A stretch of DNA of 32,780 nucleotides from Amoebophrya sp. AT5.2. Taxonomy: Eukaryota > Sar > Dinophyceae > Syndiniales > Amoebophryaceae. Shown in pieces: positions 1 to 11,673 of the stretch. How positions within the stretch are numbered: the stretch's first letter is position 1; each line of letters starts with the position of its first letter. Made by a program: the position numbers and the translations under genes. The notes below the pieces were generated by a model that did no database searches, was not told the origin of the DNA, and was given only the letters and a program-made list of their open reading frames with translations. The DNA lies in the NCBI GenBank assembly GCA_005223375.1, contig RXOD01003988.1, positions 1-32,780 of the forward strand, given 5' to 3'.

Positions 1-477
1 CCGGCGGCCGGCGTGGTGCTTCCCGGTCCCGGTCCAGCATGTTGCGCTCGCAGGTAGGCATTCAGACTGTGGTCCTCAGGATCTTCCAGCTTAATGAAGC
101 CGCCGGCGGACGGTGGGAGCGGCGGGACGTTCGGTTGCCGTTGGCCCTGCGCAGCCGTCGGAGGAGCCGGTGGAGCACTGATGCAGTTTATATATTTGTT
201 GTTCGTGGACGAGGAAAACGAAACATGGAAATGGATCATGCGGTGGCTTCCCTTTTTAGGTGAAACAAGGAAAATAAATCAATGAATATCAGAATTGCGA
301 TTGCTTGGGGGAGCCTACTTACCTGGTGACGAGCCCCGGTTGCCTTTGGTTTAGATCCGGAACCGGGAAGGGATCATCTTGATAGGCCGCCACCGACTCC
401 TGCAACTTGCTCTGTGCATCCTGCAACGTGTCTTGCAAGGATTGGAAGCCTGAACTCAACCCTCCCCACAATGTCAT
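1..477 (-). CDS. 5' part of a gene with an amphipathic N-terminal helix (partial, two exons)
   Basis: Exon 1 is 323-477 and exon 2 is 177 down to the left edge; the gene continues outside the window. The ATG at 475-477 follows GTTGAAG. The protein begins MTLWGGLSSGFQSLQDTLQ and continues as a Gln/Ser/Leu helix, then a Pro-rich stretch and an acidic segment (KLEDPEDHSLNAYLRAQ). The donor CAG|GTAAGT lies at 321-322 and the acceptor CATCAG at 178-180. The 145-nt GT-AG intron joins the frames in phase, and exon 2 stays open to position 1. Trp/Gly/Leu/Ser starts followed by amphipathic heptads resemble curvature-sensing N-termini of coiled-coil Golgi tethers (golgins). That is only an analogy, and I do not recognise the family. 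Confidence 0.7.
178..322 (-). other. canonical GT-AG intron, 145 nt
   Basis: The donor is CAG|GTAAGTAGG and the acceptor is ATAAACTGCATCAG|T. Splicing joins phase-2 codons and removes in-frame stops. It shows that conventional spliceosomal introns coexist with the unconventional ones in this window. Confidence 0.75.
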
Positions 478-1396
478 CTTCAACGAAAATGGGTGTTCTC
501 TTCGCGTTTATTTGGAAGATTAAGAAAGAAGCGGTGAAGTAAATCTTACTGCCTGCTTCTGTTCACATAGAGGCGCTGGCGAGAGCTGTCAAGATACACT
601 CGTCAATTGCGAAATTTTATAGATTTCTATGACGGCTGTTGTGCTAGCTTGTGGTGCATCGATTGCTATATTCATTGCTGAAAGTTTTGCAGTACGTCGA
701 TTCAACTTGAATGTGCATCTCTCGGGAGAATTAGCCCCGTCTACTTCACTAAACGACCGCTCGTGAAGGTGATGAATTTACATTTACTTTGGTAGAGCGT
801 CATCATTCCATCTTCGCAGTATTTGCTTCTATAGCGTGCCACGGAATCAATCGGAACCGACATCATCAAACGCACATTTAACCACGTCGCAGTCTGTCAA
901 CGAAGGAAACACCATAAGGCTGAAAATGGGCACAGAGCGAACGCGAGCAGCGTGGCACGAAACCGCAGCTGTTTTTACCAAGCACCCACAAGAAAACGAA
1001 CGTGTCAGCTACGATGCGTTTTTGCCGGCGCTACAAGGTACTTATTCGTACTATGCGTCATCGATTCATCCAGGTGATGCGGCGCGTCATTATAGCTGCG
1101 TTTTTTCTTGGAAAGCGGAAGCGTCGCGTTCGTGTTGAGGTCAAACGATCTTCGCGATGAACGAAGTCAAAGTTGTATGCCTGCCCAGGCGCGCCGCGGT
1201 TGCCGGCAGCACCAAGCAAGCATCAAAGGCGCCGCATCAACGTGGGCGCCGGGCTAGGGCAACACTTCTCACGCGTTTTCATGCCAAACAATACACAAAC
1301 ACGCTTCCGGCGAATCTGAGCAGCCTCGCCCTCGGACTGCAACGGTAACAACTTGAGAAGCGCGGTCGACGTTGCGGGCACCAGCTCATATCTTCC
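478..1396. other. intergenic region between the left-edge gene and lipase copy A
   Basis: This is the 3' flank of copy A and the 5' flank of the gene at 1-477. Several short plus-strand frames are open (the longest is 100 codons at 836-1138), but none has recognisable homology or low-complexity character typical of the neighbours. A pyrimidine-rich stretch on the minus strand lies just upstream of the ATG at 477. I see no RNA gene or repeat. Confidence 0.5.
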
Positions 1397-4300
1397 TCAA
1401 TCTGCCTCCGGTTTCGGAGGATGCGGCGCGTTCGTTCTGGCACCGATTGGGGGCAGCTTCTTCCCGCCCCGCGGCGTGGACAGTTCCGACGCGGACCTCC
1501 TCATCCGCTCGTCGTCGAAGGAGTCTGCACTCGTATCTCCCGCTTGTTCGTGAGGTGGACGACGAGAAGCGGCAACTTCTACCGAGGATGGGTCGCTGAC
1601 GTCGACTTCAACATCATCGGCTTCACTCGACCCGAGGACCTCCTGCTGCGAGGACGTCGTGGTCGTTGCGTTCTTCTTGTTTCCTGTTCGTACTACAGCA
1701 GCCGCTTCTGCCACGGTAGCTCGTGAGTCCCGCGACCGTGCCGGACTCCTGGTTGCGCTTCCAAACGCCAATTCTGGCGCTGGTCGCGTCGTCCTCTCGG
1801 GGGACAGTTCGGTTCGTGGTTTTCCTAGTTTCGCTCTCCCTGACAGCTTCTTTTTCGCACCTCCAGCTACTTGTGTTTCGTGGTCCTTCCCGTGGTGCAT
1901 CGCTCCTGTGACTTCTTGCTGTCCTCCTGCTGAAGATCTCCTACGAAGTCCCTCCACTTTCATGTCCGCGAGCGGAGACGCCGCAGTACCCAGGCGGTCC
2001 AGCTGTGAGAAGAACTCCTCGAACACGCAGCACATGCCCGGAATGTAGCGCGAGCTCACGTGGTCCGTCATGGATTCGGGCCGATTGCCGATAAAGTTGA
2101 ACTCAGCGTCCGTTACCCACACCGCGTACCACCCACCGCCCCACATTTCCTCCTTCTCCTGCTCGATCTCGATTTCGCCGTCCAGCACCGACGTCCGCAT
2201 CAACGTCCGCCGCTCGGAGTCAATTGACTCGTGTCGCGTCAGGCTCCACTTCGGCTTGGATGTCCCGACCTGCGCGCCGTCGGAAGATGTGGACAGTTTG
2301 CTGCTTTCCTCCTCGTGCTCATCGTCCGTCAGCGCTCCGCGATCTTGATGCCGCTTGGGAGGAGGAAGTGGGCGGGCTGCGGCCGCCCTATTTTTATTTT
2401 TTTCTTTCGGCGTAGTTTTAATACCTCCGAGCTTTATCGTCGCCACCTTTTCTACCTTTTGCTCGGCGGCAGTTCCAACATGTGGTCCCCCACGCGTGAT
2501 TTCCGCGCCGCCGGCGGCGACCCTCTTGCGTTTCCGCTTCTCCTGTCGCAGCCGCTCGATCCGAGCTTTCGCCGCGGGACTGAGTCCCTCGACGCCTCTG
2601 TTTTCCTCCACATCGCTCTCCGCCGCATCGCTATGTTCCTCGTCGTCGCTACTCGTGCCGCCTCCACCAGCAGCTGATACAAAGCGAACAGACGCGCCGG
2701 ACCCGCCCCCACCGACTGCCCCGGCGCTCCTCGCGGCTCCGTTCGAAGAGGTTCTCCCGTCCTTTTTCGAGATGATGCAGGCCGCCAGCTCCTGCTGCGT
2801 GCTGTCGTTCTCTTTGAAATAGTCGTGCGCGTCGCGGTCCCTCCCGAGGGGGTGCAGCGTGTCTTCCACTACGTCGAACGCGTTGGGCTCCGCCATGCGG
2901 TCGGGGTCGGCCTCTGCCTCGTCGGAAACATCCGCATTCTTAGCAGGAAGACCGCCTGGCGCGACCAAGGCGGGATTGTCGCGCGCCTTTGCCGCCGCGT
3001 GCAGATCCTTCAGATCGTCGTCGCGGAGAGAAAACTTGTGCAATGGCAACTTACGCGCGATATGCATCACGTCGGCCAGAAGGCCACGGGAATCGACGGC
3101 GCCCGGCGGCACAGATGACAAATTATCCGGCACTGATGATGAGATTGATGTCGACTTTTCAACACTGATTGGTCGTTAGACCGTTTTTAATTATTCAACA
3201 TCAATTACTTAAACGGCGAAGGATGGTAGCCGGAGCCAGGACTTGTAAGCTAGTGCCCCAACAACTATCGGCTCCTCCGCAGCTCAACAATTGTGCACCA
3301 GAATCAATCTCAGTCTTAGTCAGACTCAGAATCAGAATCACTGCCTGGTGCTAGCATTTTTCTGACCATGGTTCAACGTCGACATCACGTACAAACGAAG
3401 TAGTACACTCGTCGTGTTCGTCGAGCAGCATTTTCGTGGTTTCCGGGTCAGTGATCTCCACTTGGCAGGGCTCCGGTTCCGTCCCTTCCAGTTCGTCAGG
3501 GTCGAGTTCGTCTATCGTCTTTACGTGCAGGTCGAAAAGTGCGACGTCTCCGAATATCTGTCGTCCGAGCCCCTTTGTCTCCGCGTCGGAGGCTGTCTCA
3601 TCGTCGTCCTCTTCCCCGCTACCGGCTGAGGGGCCCTTCCCCGGATGAGCACCACGTTTGCTTTTTTTGTTCCCTTCTCCACGACCACCTCCAGCAGCAT
3701 CTTTCACGGCAGCGATGGTCCCTCCGGATGTCGTGCCCGTCTTCGCGAAGGAGACTTGCTTTGCCGCTGCGTCACCCTTTTCCACAACGTTGCACCGCAG
3801 GGGCTCCTCCTCCATCATCGAGCCGGTTCGCGGCGGCCGCGGCATTTCGGCGTAGGCCTTCTTCCACAGTTCCTGTTCGGTGCCCCCCACGCCGTGGTGA
3901 AAGCTGTCCCGCAAGCTCTCCCGCAGGTCAGAGAAGTGAAACGCGCTCGTGCGGTCCCGGGCTTGGGCTTCGTCGACCCACTGGCGCAACAGGTCCTGGG
4001 TGTCGTCGTCAGCGTCGCCGACGACGGTCGCCATCACGGGGGCGAAGTTGTTCCGGCAAATCGCGTCAAGCGCCGCCTTCTCGTCGTCGGTGCGCCGCTT
4101 GCGGATGTGCAGAAGCTTGCCGGGAAGGTAGCCCGGCGGCATGGCCTCCAGAAAGGGCTCCGCGGAAGTCCCATCACTGTCCATCCACTGCACTTGCGAA
4201 CTGCGCGTGGAGCTGCGCTCCTTCTTCCCCGGTTTCGAAGCTGCAGAGGATACACGGCGCGACGTGATTGTTTTTGTTGTAGCTGCTCTTTCGCTTTCAA

Positions 4301-7300
4301 TTTCATCCCGCTCGCCCTCTGATGTCGACGAACGTAACTGATTCACGTGCGCCGTGCCGTCCTCCTCGTCAGACGGACCTCGCACACAAGAATCGCTCCG
4401 CCCTGTCAACAAATTTCGCGAGAAGAACTGAAACATCTTTTCTTCCTTCTTCGCGTGCTCCGCGATGACCTCGCTGTGTTGGTGCGTCTCACCGGCGATC
4501 GTGCTCAGGCGCGGCTTCAGGCTTCCTTTCGAGGAGTGGCGACTGCCGTCCGCGTCGGCGGCTAAGCTCTTTCTGCTGCCGTTTGGACTCGTCCTATTTT
4601 TCGAATTATTTGAGTTCCCGCGGCCAAGCATCTTCTGGGCCAACTTTCCGCGCGTGTTCTCCGCGCTAACCGACTGCACACTTGCTCGACTCAACACGCT
4701 GGCATCGCGCTCGTGCACGTGTTCTGGCGGGTGGCGCCAACTGAAGCACAGCAGCACGTCTTGCAGGCCCACGAAGAACTGCTCGACGTTCTCGTTTGCA
4801 GGGACAGTCTTGTCTTTGAGCAGACCGCTTTGGCTTTTACCCGCGCCGACCCCCAGACGACCCTTCTTCACCACGACCCTCTCTGTGCCGTCTTCCGCTA
4901 TTTCGATCTTCTCGCCCGTGATCGAGAGCCACACCCCCGTCCGCATCGGCTGCGAGGCCACCTCGAGCACCGCGCCGCGCTCCAGCAGCAGCGTCACTCC
5001 CGGTTTCGCCGTGGTCACCGTCATCGACTCCACCTGTACGATTAGTTCCTGGCCCTGCACCAGGTAGTCACGCACGAAATTCGCGCGCTCCCCTGGGTTC
5101 ATCTCAGTGTCGCCGAACTTTCTCGCGCACATCAAGTTGTACGGCGAACATGGAAAGAAACTGCTCACGTTCATCATAAAACCGCGAGACCAGGTGGCTA
5201 GTTATTTGTCACGGAGGACCTTACATTGATTATTAGTTTAGTACTGCTAGTAGGCACCACGCAAGCACGTGGTAAAGTGTGAAGGTCTTCGCGAGGTTGA
5301 GGCTCCCTTTTGGAACTAATGTCGATTCTGGAACAAGGTTTGCGAAAGGGGCAGCATACACATCCGCGGCTATCCGCAGTCGGCAGACCACTGGCAAAAA
5401 TCTGAACCTTACGTATAGGAGCTGGCAAGCAAAATCCAAATCCAGAATCGATCGCCATACTAGTAGGCTGCGCACTTTTTTAATATTGCTTTCCTTCACC
5501 TACACCTAACCATCTGGCCCCTTCATATTCATCGCGTGCCAGAAGTCCCACAACCGCTCGCGCATGTTCTGGAGCTTCCCGTAAATGAGGTCGTGCTTCG
5601 AGAACCGCGCCTTGCGCAAGTTAGAAGAGGGGAGAAAAGCCCATTTATTGATTTTTGACGTCAATACAGAAAAATTTTCGCACGGGCTCATTCTCAGTGC
5701 CTCCTGCCCGCTGCTTTACGGATACGGTGCTAGCTCCCTAGCAGCACCGAGCACAATGAGAGCAAATACTAATACAAGAAGACAAGACATCAGACGAAAT
5801 GCGAGACCATTGCACAAGACAACACAAGCCACCCGCCACTGCCCAGCACATCATACGAGACCAACTACTTACATCTACAACAAGAGCAACTACTACAAGT
5901 GAAACATACAAGTTTTCCACTAGCAGAACAAATGTCTCGAGGAAAATAAATGAAAATTAAGGTTGTTCCTCCCCTTAAGCAGGCTTTCCATCATCAGGTT
6001 GCGCATCACGATGCCCGACAGCGGCCGGCCCCGCGGAACCGCGTCCGCTCCCATCACGATGGTGAGCATGTATTCGAGCGACTGCTCTCGCAGGGTCTGC
6101 GAGCAGGTGAGTCCCGGCGGCGCCACGCACAGCACCCGCAGCCGGTGTTCTCTGCGCAGTTCCGGGTACCGTTTGTCGAGCAGGAACCCGAGGCACGCGG
6201 CGCAGCCGCCCCCCAGCGAGTGGCCGCAGGGCACCACGGAGTAGGAGCTGGGCAGGTGGCGTAGAAAGCCGAGGCGCTCGAGGCAATCGAGCGCGTAGCG
6301 CGCGCAGCGGAGGAAGGAGCTGTCGCAGTACTCGTCGTCGGGCGAATCGGCGTAGAGCTTCTCGGGCGCGATCGCCAGGTCGGAGATCGCGTCCTTCCCG
6401 TTGGCCGTGCCGCGGAAGGCCACCACCATGGCGTTGGAGAAGTGGTCGAGGATTACTTGGAACACCGCACGCTCGCCCCCGATCGTGTGGCTGTTGCCGT
6501 ACACCAGCTCCACGCCCACCTCCTCCGCCGCGATCCCGCCCGCCGTGTGGTCCAACTCGGACACGAAGGGCCCGTCCTCGGCGCTCACGCGGGATTCCTC
6601 GTCTAGCTCCTGCAGCTTCTGCTCGTACCGCCCCTTCTTCGCGTCCAGATCCTGCTCCACGTGCCCCAGCAGCCGGCCCATCCCGAACCCCCCCTGCGCT
6701 TCGCACCGCTCCAGCCCCGCCTTGCAGCGCGCCCGCCGCTCCTTTCGCTCCGCCTGCCGCGCCTGCTGCTCCTCGAGCATGCGCGCTTCCCACTCCTTCT
6801 TCAGCGCCTGGAAGGCCGGAATCTCCTTCTCCAGGGGGGACAGGTACTCCCAGTCCAAAGACTTCACCATGAAGGACTCGCGCGCCTGCTGCAATTCCTC
6901 ATTCACGAGCGCGCCGAGCGATTCCAGACTGTCGATCTCCACGTGCGGCAGCTGGCCGTGCACCAGCGCGTCCTCGCCCGACTTTTCGAACTCTAGATGC
7001 ATCTGCCGGAAATTCTTCTCCGAGGCAGTGAGGCGCGGCGAGGGCTGCTGTTCGCCGGGCTGTACATCGGTTTCCCGCGCGGCCTGCTCTGCTTGCGCGG
7101 CCTTCCGCGCCGCGAACACCTCGTACAGCTTCTTCGAGAACGCGTCCTTGACGCTGCGCACCTTATCCATAGCCTTCGGCTCGTACTGTAGGTCCGAACG
7201 CGCCACGGTGAGCGCCAACATCCCTGCGCCGGGCTCCTGCGGCCGGCCCGCATGATGAGCTTGGTGTTGGGTTTGACCACTACTGCGCCGAAGGCGGGCG

Positions 7301-10300
7301 AGCGGCGTGACGGCGTGGGCGCACAAGAAACGGTCCCCGATGGCGACGCCACGACGCTCCGCGGCGGTGCCGTGCTTCACACCAATCACCTCCCCCTCGT
7401 GGTCCAAGCGCAAGCCGTCCTCCGGAAACGCGATCCCGTCGGCATCGCAAATCATGGGATTGGAACCGTCCCCAATGCGAACCTGGAACCGTACCAGGCG
7501 ATTCGGACCGATCAATCGATAGAATCAGGCTCCTCGCGGCAAAAACCAGATGGTGATACGGCGTTTTGAGGACAGTGACGGAGACGGTCCCTCCTTGCCT
7601 ATTAATTACGAACTAGAACCATGGCGCGATGCCCTACAGCAAGTACAAAGAAAAGAGTGCGAGCGGCCCCCGAAGGGGCACGGCACAACCTGCTGCAGAA
7701 GTGTGACAGTACCATCTGGGTTTCTCGATCATCTCCTCTTTTCATTTTTTCCAGTGTGTTTTCGTCGGCGCCGAGCACGGCGGCGAGTGAGAGCTTTCTC
7801 GCGTGTTTGCAGACCCTCAAAACCGTGTAGATCGCCGCGACGAAGCGGTTTCTGGCCAGCGGCAGTCTCGAGTGCCGTTCCAGCTGGACCCGCAGGTGGC
7901 GGTAGTGGATCGTCACATACCCGATCGCGAACCGGCTCGCGAGCACGCGTAGCAGCGGCGCGATCATGCCGGCGCCGGACGACGCGGAGCTCTTTATCGC
8001 GTGCGCCACGGCCTCCGACCTACTGCCGTACAAATCGTCCGCTGTCAGTTGTTCTTCCATCTTGATCCTGGCTTCCCTTTCTTCCGTCTCTACGCGCACG
8101 ACTGGGTGTCCCGGGCGGTAGAACTTCAGTGCGTCGCTCGCACTGAAATGCTTCCCCAGCACGTGAGCGTGCTTCTCCAGAATCTCACGCTGCCTCAGCT
8201 GCAGCAGCTGCATGTAATCCGAGATGTCCTTTTCCCATGCGAGTTCGTGCTTCGTCTTCTGCGCGTAAGACGCGGCGTCCCACGTTTCCTCCCCATGGCC
8301 AAATTCCGCCTCCCTGCTGCTCTCTTCTTGCGTCCTCTGGAGAGCCTTGGTCAGATCCAACTCCTCCGGGACGATCTCCCGCCGCAGCCCGACGTTCACG
8401 CGTGGCACGCCCACCCGTTCGGCGGCCGAAGGACGGGGGGGGCCTTCACTGCTACTTGGACCCCTCATCGCTGTTTTCCGCCCCATCTCCGGAATGACGA
8501 CACTCCCATAAACGCGCTCGTGCGGATGGTCCGGATTCTTGGCGGAAGATCCTTCAGGCAAGGCAACTTCTCTATTCGATCGCCTATCCACAGCTATCCC
8601 ATGTTACTTATGTACCCATTTCCATTGACAGGGAGACCATATAAAAACGATGCGGCAAACTGATGAAACCAGAACTACCACGTCAACTACGTTCTATTGC
8701 AGAGAATTCGGTGGCACTAGTAGCTGCAAGACCCTTAGCCTACATCTGGAAGGGGACGCCACTTTCCTTCCTGCTCATGATCCACCTATGTTTTTATTCC
8801 ATCCTAATCAATGATCCTAGTTGCTCCTCGCCCGTGCCCGATTACAATCGGTCACGCGGGTGCAAATACATAGTACCGCCGCAAGTTAAGGTTGAGCGCA
8901 CAACTAACATCGTCGAGCAGGTCCGCGTCGTCGGCTATTTCTGTTCTTGGCGGCTATTGCTATTCCTGATCAGATCCTGTTCCTACACCTACTCGTACTC
9001 GTCCCTGCATCATAATTATTTTGATTTCATCGCCGTTGGAGCATGGTCAGGTGGATGGTGAATAGGAATTCATCTTTTGTCTCTTCGGTCGGTCGCTTAA
9101 GCTTAGCGAATTCTTCGGCGACGCGGCCATGAGCACCCCTCCGCGCACCACTTCGCCTTCCTCCCCGATCTCCCTGGACGATGGCTTCCCCGATCGTTTT
9201 GCGCATTTCGCCTTCACCCATCCTTTGAACTTCTCCCACATGGTTTGGTCCGACTTCAGGCCTTGGTAGCCGTACGCGATCCAGACGTAGTTGAAGATCG
9301 TCAGCGAGAAGAGCAAATCGTCGAAATCCCGCGCCAGGTGCAGCTTTTTCCCCTTCTCTAGGTACCCGTGCGGAAGCGCCCCCCCGAACTCAGGGGACTT
9401 TGTCAGCACCGCCGAACACTTTAAGTCCAGCATGGTGAGTCCCTGGTTGGACAAAGCCGTAATGATCTGTTTACAAGCTATGATACTCAGCCTAGACTCA
9501 TCTCGTCGATCGGGAGCGGAATAGCATCAGCGTCGGGACCAGCACGACAGCAGCAACAGATCGATGACTCGCGATCGCGAAGACCAAAACCAAATTCAAC
9601 AGAGCTACAGATGAGACAAAGCTCGCTCTCCTTAAATCGGTTCGTTGTAGGCACTCTTGCTAAAGCATCTGATCAGCAGGAGTGGCGATCACAGGATCAA
9701 GACCAGCCGTCATCCACCCTAGGAAGAATCTGCCATGGAATAATGGCAAGTTGGTTCAAGCCATCGGCCGCATCGCGTCCTTCCTGTTCCACCTATCGAA
9801 ATCGATTATATCGTATCGTATTATAGCAAAGAAATGGCGGAGTAGATTCTCCACCGGCAGCCTCCTGCTTGGTCGAGATGAGTTAGTTGAAGAGAGAGAG
9901 AGATACTCCAAACGCCTGAGATGAGTTAGTTGAATAATAACGGGTTCTTAATCACCCGCAGCACCCGGCTGATGTTTTTGTGCGAGATGCCGTAGAGCGA
10001 GAGCAGGCCCCGGATTATGCGGTACCTTCGTGGCAGCAGGTGCCGGAGCAGCCCTTGCTCCTGCGGGGAGCGGTTCTCCTCCTCCTCCTTGATGATCCGC
10101 TTGGACAGAAGCGTGCGGAAGCGGTACTCGCGCCGGGGGTTTTCCAGCACGGGTTCCAGGATCATCGGGATCCACAGAATGCTGCAGCACATCAGCAGCA
10201 GTGCGATCCCGGTGATCAGGGAGGATAGCAGCACCACGAGCCCGCCGTTGAAGACCAGGCGCGCCTGGCGCTGGAACCGGACTTCGTGGACCACCATATC

Positions 10301-10855
10301 GAACGCGACGTCGCGATCCACCTTCACTTCGCCCTCCTCCCCCGGGATGTCGGGGACGTGGTAAGTGAACATGTCGTCTTCGTCGCCGTCGGCGCCGCCC
10401 TGGTTTTTCTCGCCGACCAACGGCAACCAGGGCCACCCAATCCCGTCCGATTCCGGCCGCACCGCGGCGGAACAAGCCATCAGCGGCGGGGCGGCTTCCA
10501 GGCACAGGTCGTAGATGAGGCAAAAGATGTTCAGGAAGAGCAGCATCGCGCGGATGTTCACCATGGTGTCCAGACCCTTGCGCGCGCCCGCGCGGTCGTG
10601 GATGTTGCCCCGCTTCGACGTTTGCGTGATCACGAAATCGAACACGAGGCAGACCGGGATGCTCACCGCCAGCACCCCCGCGATTGACGCGAAGCAGCTC
10701 ACGCCACAATCCGGCCGCGGCAAACAGTGCCGCAGCGCCGCGATCACGTACGAGAAGAAAATCAGGTCTATCACCAGAAAAAAACGCCGGTACATGAATA
10801 GCTCATCCGCCGACAGCATCGTCAGCTGGAATCCCAGCACTTTCAGAAACGGCAT
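1397..10855 (-). CDS. diacylglycerol lipase-like membrane serine hydrolase, copy A (seven exons)
   Basis: DAGL enzymes cleave the sn-1 acyl chain of diacylglycerol at membranes. Exons, 5' to 3': about 9951-10855, about 9050-9462 (3' end unresolved), about 7738-8620 (5' end unresolved), 5981-7518, 5530-5618, 3375-5172 and 1397-3161. Exon 1 has four hydrophobic helices and a KRGNIHDR loop like the first membrane block of animal DAGL. Exon 2 has the conserved FGGALP and AYGYQG segments. Exon 4 starts with a PDZ-like domain (VIGVKHGTAAERRGVAIGDR), then the lipase_3 fold: FRGTANGKDAISDLA, nucleophile Ser in CGHSLGGG, catalytic Asp in GADAVPRG. The GYLPGKLLHIRKR block is in exon 6. The AVWVTDAEFNF...MTDH block with the probable catalytic His is in exon 7. 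Disordered Ser/Lys/Glu-rich inserts make it about 2,450 residues, against about 1,040 in human DAGL-alpha. It starts at ATG 10855 (CAGG before ATG), matching the start of copy B. The triad looks intact. Confidence 0.88.
3159..3377 (-). mobile_element. unconventional intron, copy A exon 6/7 (214 nt, repeat GTTGA)
   Basis: The minus-strand repeat GTTGA(A) lies at 3373-3377 and again at 3159-3163. Joining across it keeps frame (DVDVE then KSTSIS) and skips an in-frame TAA. Ends are weakly inverted: ACCATGGTC at one end and ACTGATTGGTC (complement of the other). No register gives GT-AG; the nearest is GT...GT. Confidence 0.65.
5170..5532 (-). mobile_element. unconventional intron, copy A exon 5/6 (358 nt, repeat ATGAA)
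   Basis: ATGAA is at 5528-5532 and 5170-5174 (minus sense). Joining gives FWHAMNVSSFFP, which matches FWHTSNVSTFFP in copy B without a gap; copy B has no intron here. Ends show a weak inverted match (TATGAAGGGGCCAGATGG against CATAAAACCGCGAGACCAGG). No register yields GT-AG. Confidence 0.8.
5616..5983 (-). mobile_element. unconventional intron, copy A exon 4/5 (363 nt, repeat C(C/T)TGC)
   Basis: The imperfect repeat CCTGC (5979-5983) / CTTGC (5616-5620) bounds the element, whose ends read TTAAGGGGAGG and, inverted, TTAGAAGAGGGGAG. Joining gives MMESLRKARFSK, matching MMECLRKARFSK in copy B. No GT-AG register exists. The insertion is 12 nt from the corresponding element of copy B, so the two were gained separately. 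Confidence 0.8.
7516..7739 (-). mobile_element. unconventional intron, copy A exon 3/4 (219 nt, repeat ATCGA)
   Basis: ATCGA at 7735-7739 and 7516-7520 (minus sense) occurs in the same codon phase on both sides. Joining gives GDDRLIGPNRLVRF and avoids an in-frame TGA. An inverted pair, ACCCAGATGG / AACCAGATGG, lies at or near the ends. No register gives GT-AG. Confidence 0.65.
8600..9100 (-). other. unresolved intron, copy A exon 2/3 (approximate limits)
   Basis: Homology to copy B requires an intron between the AYGYQG exon and the ELAWEKD exon, but this stretch is poorly conserved and the junction cannot be fixed. Two in-phase direct repeats could mark it: CGATCG or AAGAAT in the flanking coding sequence. 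The exon 3 frame is closed by TAA upstream of CATGGGATAG. Limits given are approximate. Confidence 0.45.
9460..9952 (-). mobile_element. unconventional intron, copy A exon 1/2 (489 nt, repeat ATTA)
   Basis: ATTA, with G or C before it, is at 9949-9952 and 9460-9463 (minus sense). Joining gives RVLRVITALSNQGLTML, which aligns without gaps to RVLRFCIGFLGVQQLTF of copy B. No clear terminal inverted repeat is visible and no GT-AG register exists. Confidence 0.7.
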
Positions 10856-11673
10856 CCTGTTGCTAATTCAATCCTGAAGATGGACTACAGAATTAACCTA
10901 CTTACCGTTACCACAAGTCGGCGATACTAGGCCGATGGAGAGGGCCGCGCTTCCGAGTGCAAGTCCTCTGACCGATTCCGGCGCCTACGTAAAGGTATTT
11001 TTAGCTCCTGCGTCGCGTCTCCGAAACGACTCGTTCGGCACCAACAGACAGCTTCCCAAGCTACGGAGACTTCGGTTTCGCGTTTATTCTTCTAACAGGA
11101 GGTATACCGTACGTACTTCTACCCGTTCTTCAAAAACACAAGCAGCGGGCTGATCATTTGTGCAGAGGTATGAGTTGTATGATCTCGTCTGTATAGTGTA
11201 TTTATACTTCATGCCCCTCTCTTATTCTCATTTGCCACTGCCCGTCCCTCGGTCGACGCATAATTTGCTTGCGGTTTCTTGTCTACTCTGTTGTCTCTCT
11301 TTGCTCCAAAATAGTACAGCGTAGGAGAGGTCTGGGTGTGGTCGTCGTGGTCCACTGCAAAATCTCCTGCGCGGATATATGGTCTTTGAGAACCATCCAG
11401 CATACCAAATCAATCTGTACCCTTGCCGTTCAGTTCGTCAGTCTCAGCGCCAAGTTACAAACTGAATGAATGGCTTGAACATGATGGATGAACTGTTCTT
11501 CTTCTTTCTTGGAAATCCGAAAGTCAATTTACGGTATACACCTCCCTTTGCTTTTGTTTCGAAGTTTGTTTCGATATGTTTCTCTGCCCTGACCGCCGCA
11601 CCAGAGTCAGAGTGGAAACAAACCCCTAGGGCTAGGCGTAGACATCGGATCCACCATCGATGTTCAGCATCTG
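10856..11673. other. intergenic region between lipase copies B and A
   Basis: This is the 3' flank of copy B and the 5' flank of copy A. Short frames on both strands show no homology, and I see no repeat. On the minus strand CTAGTATCG followed by GGTAAGTAGG lies about 50-80 nt upstream of the copy A ATG. This could be a donor of a 5' untranslated intron, but there is no independent support. Confidence 0.4.

Noticed and set aside
836..1138. Plus-strand 100-codon frame in the left intergenic region
   Set aside because: Has a plausible start, but no homology, no splice or repeat context, and runs against the common strand. Not excluded, just unsupported.
3539..4267. Plus-strand Arg-rich 242-codon frame
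   Set aside because: Shadow of copy A exon 6; Arg/Pro/Ser composition is what the GC-rich complement gives.
7190..7350. Possible frameshift in the copy A PDZ-like region (another frame reads AVVVKPNTKLIMRAG)
   Set aside because: The main frame keeps the PDZ pattern before this point and the lipase fold after it without a stop; the alternate frame could be an insert read out of frame, but nothing requires it.
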